DNA from: Streptomyces canus 299MFChir4.1 | GTDB taxonomy: Bacteria; Actinomycetota; Actinomycetes; Streptomycetales; Streptomycetaceae | Assembly: GCF_000383615.1 (NCBI RefSeq) | Contig: NZ_KB911583.1 | Location: forward strand, 781,462 to 845,461 | Direction: 5' to 3' | DNA length: 64,000 bases | Shown: positions 60,606 to 64,000 of the stretch, piece after piece | Numbering within the stretch: position 1 is the stretch's first letter | Layout: each line of letters starts with the position of its first letter | Notes under the pieces: model-generated | What the model saw: the letters and a program-made list of their open reading frames with translations, nothing else | The model's database searches: none | What the model was told of the DNA's origin: nothing | Program-made: the position numbers and the translations under genes

Positions 60606-61511
60606 GTGAGCACCGTCGAGTTGCGCCACCTGGCTGCGATGGCCGCCGTCGTCGAGGAAGGTTCGTTCGGCCGGGCAGCCGTCCGTCTGGGATACACCCA
60701 GTCGACGGTGAGCCAACAGATCGCCGCGCTGGAGCGGGCCGTCGGCGGTCCGGTGTTCGACCGCCCGGGCGGCCCCAGGCGGGTCCGGCTCACCCCCCTG
60801 GGCTCCGTGGTCCTGGACCACGGCCGCGTCCTGCTGGCGAGGGCGGAGGCACTGACCAACGCCGTGGACCGGTTCCAGGCGGGCGACGGCCGCATCGACA
60901 TCGGCACCTTCCAGAGCGTGTCCAGCGTGATCCTGCCGTCGGTCGTACGCCGGCTGCGCGCCGAGCACCCCGGCTGCGACATCAGGCTGTCCGAGGAGGA
61001 GCCGGAGCAGCCCCGGATCGGTGACCTCGACCTGCTCTTCTACGACGGCCGCATCGACGGCGACGTCGAGCACCGCAAGCTGCTCGACGATCCGTATCTG
61101 CTGGTTTCGAGCGCCGGCACCTTCCCCGACGGTCCGGTGTCGCTGGACCGGCTCGACGGCGCACCGATGGTGGCCTGGCCGCTGACCTGCGACCAGCCGC
61201 TGGTGGAGCAGGCACTCGCCCGGAGCGGTGCCCGTCCGCAGATCGTATTCCGCAGCGCGGTCAACGACACCCTGTTGTCGATGGTGCGAGCCGGCCTGGG
61301 CTCGGCGCTGCTGCCCTGGCTCGCCGTCCGCGGTGTCGACGTCCCCTCCGACGACAGGCTCCGTGTCCACGAGCTACGGCCCTCCCTGCCGCCCCGGGAG
61401 ATCTACCTGCACTGGCAGGCCGGACGCGTCCACTCACCGCTCGCCGCCCGTGCCGTCGAGGTCGCCGTGGAGGTCGCGGCCGCACTGGCACCGCCGCCAC
61501 CCAGGGCCTGA
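60606..61511 (+). CDS. LysR-family transcriptional regulator
   Basis: 301 residues: N-terminal winged helix (VELRHLAAMAAVVEEGSFGRAAVRLGYTQSTVSQQIAALERAVGG, in part) and periplasmic-binding-like sensor domain (about 90-295: RIDIGTFQSVSSVILPSVVRRLR, MVRAGLGSALLPWLAVR). GTG 60606 gives the normal LysR N-terminus; an ATG at 60582 adds 8 residues. It is divergent from the hydrolase/LLM/methyltransferase operon, the classical arrangement for a LysR activator and its target. Confidence 0.9.
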   Translation: MSTVELRHLAAMAAVVEEGSFGRAAVRLGYTQSTVSQQIAALERAVGGPVFDRPGGPRRVRLTPLGSVVLDHGRVLLARAEALTNAVDRFQAGDGRIDIGTFQSVSSVILPSVVRRLRAEHPGCDIRLSEEEPEQPRIGDLDLLFYDGRIDGDVEHRKLLDDPYLLVSSAGTFPDGPVSLDRLDGAPMVAWPLTCDQPLVEQALARSGARPQIVFRSAVNDTLLSMVRAGLGSALLPWLAVRGVDVPSDDRLRVHELRPSLPPREIYLHWQAGRVHSPLAARAVEVAVEVAAALAPPPPRA

Positions 61512-62018
61512 CGCAGGGCGGTTGGCCGCGATCGCGACCGGGAGCCGTCGCCCGCCGCGCCGCACCGGGGCGAGGCGCAGTGGGCCGTCGACGTACGGAA
61601 CGAGCCCCTCCGTCCGGCAGATCCTGTTTCGCAACCCGCACCACCCGGGCGGCGAGCCAGGGCGGCCGGGCCGAGCGGCCTGCGGGAGGCCGCGGATCAG
61701 GGGTTGCCCCCGCGGATCATAGGGACCCCCGCGCGGTCAGGGGGTTCCCAGATACGTGGTCGCTTCGACGTCGTGCAGGTGGGTGAGGATGTCGTGCGCC
61801 CGGCCGAGGGCCGTCGTGTACCGCACGGGGTCGGGCCACCGGGCCCCGATGTTCCAGGTGGCGCGCTCCTTGTCCAGCCAGGCAAGCGCGGGAGCGGAAG
61901 CCGTGCGCAGGTCGACGAAGTAGTCGTCCTGGCGGGCCTGGTCCAGGGCGTGCTCGTTGGAGCCCGCCTTCGCGGCCGCGACTGAGCCTGCCGGTGATGT
62001 CTCCGTTCGTTCTGTCTC
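61512..62018. other. 507-bp region with an orphan reading-frame fragment
   Basis: 61512-61736 shows nothing recognisable beyond a few short GC repeats (two copies of CCGCGGATCA near 61690-61720). From 62018 down to a TGA at 61737 the minus strand continues open in the same frame as the GIY-YIG gene beyond its TAA. It reads SVAAAKAGSNEHALDQARQ, DDYFVDLRTASAPALAWLDKE and GRAHDILTHLHDVEATTYLG, which looks like real coding sequence. No ATG or GTG precedes it, so it may be the 3' end of a gene whose start was lost. Confidence 0.5.
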
Positions 62019-62582
62019 TTACGGCCCGGCCCGTCCGGCCCGTCCGGCCCGTCCGGCCCGTCCGGCCCGTCCGGCCCGTCCGGCCCGTCGTCCGGACGGG
62101 TCCTGTGCGGCCTCGGCCTCTTCGGCGTCCCTGGTGAGCTTGGCGATCTTCGTCTGTGCCACGGTGATGCCGCGGAGGATGAGGCGCAGGTGGGTGGCGG
62201 ACTGAGGTACGGCGGCCTGGAGTTCTTCCAGTCGGCGTTGCTGCGCGGCGAGTTCGGCCCTGAGCCGGGCTGCCCGGTCGGGTGGTGGGGGAGGGGCTTG
62301 CCCGTTGAAGACGACGTTGTGCAGGGGCCGTTCGGTGTGGACGGCTTCGCGTTCGGCCGCGTGCGCGTCGTGGGGATAGTCGATCTGTATGCCGATGACG
62401 TGGGGCCCCCAGGACCGCTGCTGCAGGTGGGTGCGGACGCGTGTGAGCGGACACGTGGAGATGCCTACGTACAGCAGGCCTTCGACGCCGTAGAGCCGGT
62501 ACAGGGCGGTGCGGCCGGCGGTGTGCAGACTGCCTTCCTCGTCGAACAGGCTGCGCAGGAACTGCGTGTCGATGTCGGTCAT
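62019..62582 (-). CDS. GIY-YIG nuclease-family protein with RAG-repeat tail
   Basis: 187 residues. GIY-YIG-like core (about 24-85): ALYRLYGVEGLLYVGIS (the two signature tripeptides read LYR..YG/YVG), TRVRTHLQQRSWG with the catalytic-position Arg, and HAAEREAVHTERPLHNVV with the Glu. A coiled helix follows (LRAELAAQQRRLEELQAAV), then a tail of seven Gly-Arg-Ala units. ATG 62582 preceded by AGAAAGGCCGCG. Similar proteins occur on Streptomyces integrative plasmids and phages, but no such element is visible here. Nuclease activity is plausible, target unknown. Confidence 0.78.
   Translation of the reverse strand: MTDIDTQFLRSLFDEEGSLHTAGRTALYRLYGVEGLLYVGISTCPLTRVRTHLQQRSWGPHVIGIQIDYPHDAHAAEREAVHTERPLHNVVFNGQAPPPPPDRAARLRAELAAQQRRLEELQAAVPQSATHLRLILRGITVAQTKIAKLTRDAEEAEAAQDPSGRRAGRAGRAGRAGRAGRAGRAGP
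62024..62088. repeat. 9-bp tandem repeat (GTCCGGCCC, about 7 copies)
   Basis: Consecutive near-perfect copies of GTCCGGCCC encode the Gly-Arg-Ala tail of the GIY-YIG protein on the minus strand. Frame-preserving unit length means copy number can vary without breaking the gene. Confidence 0.9.
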
Positions 62583-62643
62583 GACGCGGCCTTTCTCGGC
62601 TCAGGGCGCGCGGTGGCCGCCATGGCCGACATCGCCGGTTCTT

Positions 62644-63219
62644 TCAGGCCGGCAGCCGGGCGTCGACCACGCGCCGTTCGTCCAAACCTCCACGGTCCCA
62701 CGCGGGTGTGACACCGCCCGCGTGTGCCGACGCGCCAGGCGTCGACACACGCAATCCGTAGGTGTTCAGGGTCGTGCCCTCCACGGCGATGGCGAAGACG
62801 TAGAGGCGCAGGAGGGCGAAGCGGCCCAGCCCTGCGAGGGCGGAGGCGCTCAGGTAGACGATCTGTTCGCTCAGGATGCCGGGGGCGGGCCGGACCAGGT
62901 GAAGGACGTATACGGCAGCGGTGGTGGCGAGGTAGGCGGCGGTCGCCGAGCCGGCGGACTGCCCGTGCTCCCGCCATCCGGCGCGGCGCCCGGTGCCGAA
63001 GGTGAAGTGGGCGTGGAGTTCGGTGCACAACAGGGTGGAGACGGCGGTGACCAGCGCGTTCGCGACGGCCCAGGGCAGGGTCATGGCCAGCAGCGGCACC
63101 GCGAGGCCGGAGAGAACCCCGACGCCGCCTCCCAGGATGACGAACCGTAGGAAGGAGACGACGGGGTTCAGGGCGGCCGGGGCTGCCGTCTCGGGCTTCT
63201 GTATGAGCGGCGACGGCAT
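62644..63219 (-). CDS. GtrA-like integral membrane protein
   Basis: 191 residues with four predicted membrane helices (FLRFVILGGGVGVLSGLAVPLLA, WAVANALVTAVSTLLCTEL, ATAAYLATTAAVYVLHLV, ILSEQIVYLSASALAGLGRFALL) and the GtrA-like HFTFG following helix 2. GtrA proteins are linked to polyprenyl-linked sugar translocation. A Gly/Ala/Arg-rich cytoplasmic tail of about 35 residues is unusual. ATG 63219 lies 12 bp after the DUF4097 stop, so both are probably one operon. Confidence 0.75.
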   Translation of the reverse strand: MPSPLIQKPETAAPAALNPVVSFLRFVILGGGVGVLSGLAVPLLAMTLPWAVANALVTAVSTLLCTELHAHFTFGTGRRAGWREHGQSAGSATAAYLATTAAVYVLHLVRPAPGILSEQIVYLSASALAGLGRFALLRLYVFAIAVEGTTLNTYGLRVSTPGASAHAGGVTPAWDRGGLDERRVVDARLPA

Positions 63220-63230
63220 CAGGGTTCCTT

Positions 63231-63899
63231 TCAGAGGCTGCGGGCGGTGATGTCGCCGTGGGTGGTGGTGGCGCGGATGGTCAGGGTGGCGTCGGAACCC
63301 TCGGTGTTCTTGAGGGAGTTGTGGACGCGGCCGTAGGAGGTGCCGGCGTCCAGGGCGGCGGAGGCGGCGGTGGCGAGGGTGATGTCGCCCTTCTGGGTGG
63401 TGAGCACGAGGGTGCCGGTGAGGGCCTCGGCGATGGTGATGTCGCCGCGCTGGGTGCTGATCTCGGCGGGTCCGGTGAGGCGTCCGACGGTGATGTCGCT
63501 GTCGGTGGCGGTGAGGCGGATGCTCGCGGCCTCGTCGATCTTGACGGGGCCGTGGGCGCCTTCGAGGACGAGGTCCCCGAGGCGTCCGACGGCCCGGAAC
63601 TCGGTGGCGGCCGCTGTGGCCTCGACATGTGAGCCGGTGGGGAGCTGGACGGTGATCTCGACGGATCCGGAGGGCCCGAAGTACTGGTTCTTGGCGGCCG
63701 GGGCGGTGATCCGCAGGACTCCGTCGTCGCCGTGGGTGATGTCGATCTGCTCGGCGGCCTTGGTGTCGCGGTTCCTGGCGGGGTCGGCGGGCCGGATCTC
63801 GACGGTGGTGTCGGCGCGGTCGGCGGCGATGACCTGGACGCGGCCGGCGGGGAGGTCGATGACGGTGGTGACGGGGGCGGGGGTGTCGAACTTCTGCAT
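63231..63899 (-). CDS. DUF4097 beta-repeat protein
   Basis: 222 residues of a right-handed beta-helix-like repeat: FDTPAPVTTVIDLPAGRVQVIAADRADTTVEIRPAD (in part), then VTQ/TQRGDITIAEALTGTLVLTTQKGDITLATAAS and ATTTHGDITARSL, where GDIT recurs at regular spacing. DUF4097 (adhesin-like) proteins usually sit downstream of a TetR or PadR gene in Streptomyces. ATG 63899 with GCAGGAGCACCTG leader. Function unknown. Confidence 0.85.
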   Translation of the reverse strand: MQKFDTPAPVTTVIDLPAGRVQVIAADRADTTVEIRPADPARNRDTKAAEQIDITHGDDGVLRITAPAAKNQYFGPSGSVEITVQLPTGSHVEATAAATEFRAVGRLGDLVLEGAHGPVKIDEAASIRLTATDSDITVGRLTGPAEISTQRGDITIAEALTGTLVLTTQKGDITLATAASAALDAGTSYGRVHNSLKNTEGSDATLTIRATTTHGDITARSL

Positions 63900-63938
63900 C
63901 AGGTGCTCCTGCGTTCGTCGCTGTTTCCGATGAACGAA

Positions 63939-63979
63939 AAGCTACGTTGCATTCACGATTCCAGCAACATACTCGTTGC
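63939..63979 (-). promoter_or_regulatory. Promoter and operator of the DUF4097-GtrA operon
   Basis: Minus strand TTGCTG (63967-63962), 17-bp spacer, TAGCTT (63944-63939), with start about 33 bp before the ATG. A dyad GCAAC-N6-GTTGC (63964-63979) overlaps the -35 box, and another GTTGC occurs at 63946-63950. The arrangement suggests repression by a regulator encoded to the right, outside the window. Confidence 0.5.
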
Positions 63980-64000
63980 GTGATACTCCCGTCATTGCAG

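Noticed and set aside
62024..62088. Possible attachment site or CRISPR fragment
   Set aside because: A 9-bp contiguous microsatellite-like array inside a gene; no integrase or cas gene nearby.

Overview
The window is chromosomal DNA from a high-GC actinobacterium, almost certainly a Streptomyces. The evidence is a very high GC content with strong third-position bias, many GTG starts, a complete five-gene conservon (sensor-like ATPase, roadblock, DUF742, small GTPase, P450), a mycothiol-dependent isomerase-family enzyme, a cell-wall protein with an LAETG sortase signal, several multidomain SpoIIE-type phosphatases and an abundance of secreted glycoside hydrolases. No rRNA or tRNA gene, CRISPR array or intact insertion sequence was seen.

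Layout. 1-2590: 3' part of a PAS/GAF/SpoIIE phosphatase with an unusual nonapeptide-repeat linker. 2772-5603: a three-gene D-amino-acid operon (DauR-type regulator, ornithine-cyclodeaminase-family dehydrogenase, D-threonine aldolase/D-serine dehydratase-like PLP enzyme). 5962-11018: an acyl-CoA oxidase-like flavoenzyme, an ArsR/SRPBCC pair, a lipoprotein, a mycothiol-dependent isomerase-family protein and a hypothetical protein. 11045-12340: a hemerythrin, a small His/Glu-rich protein and an apparent N-terminal relic of a molybdopterin oxidoreductase. 12479-16816: an M20 peptidase-like amidohydrolase, a coupled nucleotidyltransferase-BON-metallophosphoesterase operon, an empty 0.86-kb stretch and a DEDDh exonuclease. 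17014-21210: a DUF1996 surface protein closed by a 20-bp hairpin, a decayed serine hydrolase and a double-GNAT protein. 21584-25534: the conservon. 25706-31762: TPR protein, APH-fold kinase, OsmC peroxidase, GlxA/AraC regulator, a second-type GAPDH and a HAD hydrolase.

31814-39276 is a secreted hemicellulase island: GH10 xylanase and GH43 leftward, GH27-CBM13, GH43-CBM6 and CE1-CBM2 esterase rightward, around a 333-bp divergent control region. Both promoters have the same architecture (TTGAC-type -35, 16-bp spacer, TA-type -10) and each carries the same 16-bp dyad at about +18 to +34, which argues for one repressor controlling both arms. A second carbohydrate locus (45387-49621) pairs a GH95-like and a GH97 enzyme behind a consensus promoter whose start site is covered by a different 17-bp dyad.

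Between and after these lie a second SpoIIE phosphatase, a relic of a CE2-type esterase, a FadR/GntR regulator, a DUF5707 protein, an acyl-CoA-dehydrogenase-fold monooxygenase, a PobA-like hydroxylase, a VOC protein, an FG-GAP protein, a receptor-like Ser/Thr kinase ending in a peptidoglycan-binding domain, an MDR oxidoreductase, a GAF-ANTAR protein, an anti-sigma-type ATPase, a methyltransferase, a frameshifted luciferase-like oxidoreductase coupled to an alpha/beta hydrolase with a divergent LysR gene, and finally a GIY-YIG protein with a 9-bp repeat tail, a GtrA-like membrane protein and a DUF4097 protein whose regulator is probably just beyond the right edge.

Nothing seen amounts to a clearly new defence or mobile system. 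The most distinctive signals are the mirrored hemicellulase operators, the GH95/GH97 operator pair, the P450 lacking the ExxR motif and several gene relics. All domain calls are from motif recognition by eye; no database search was run.
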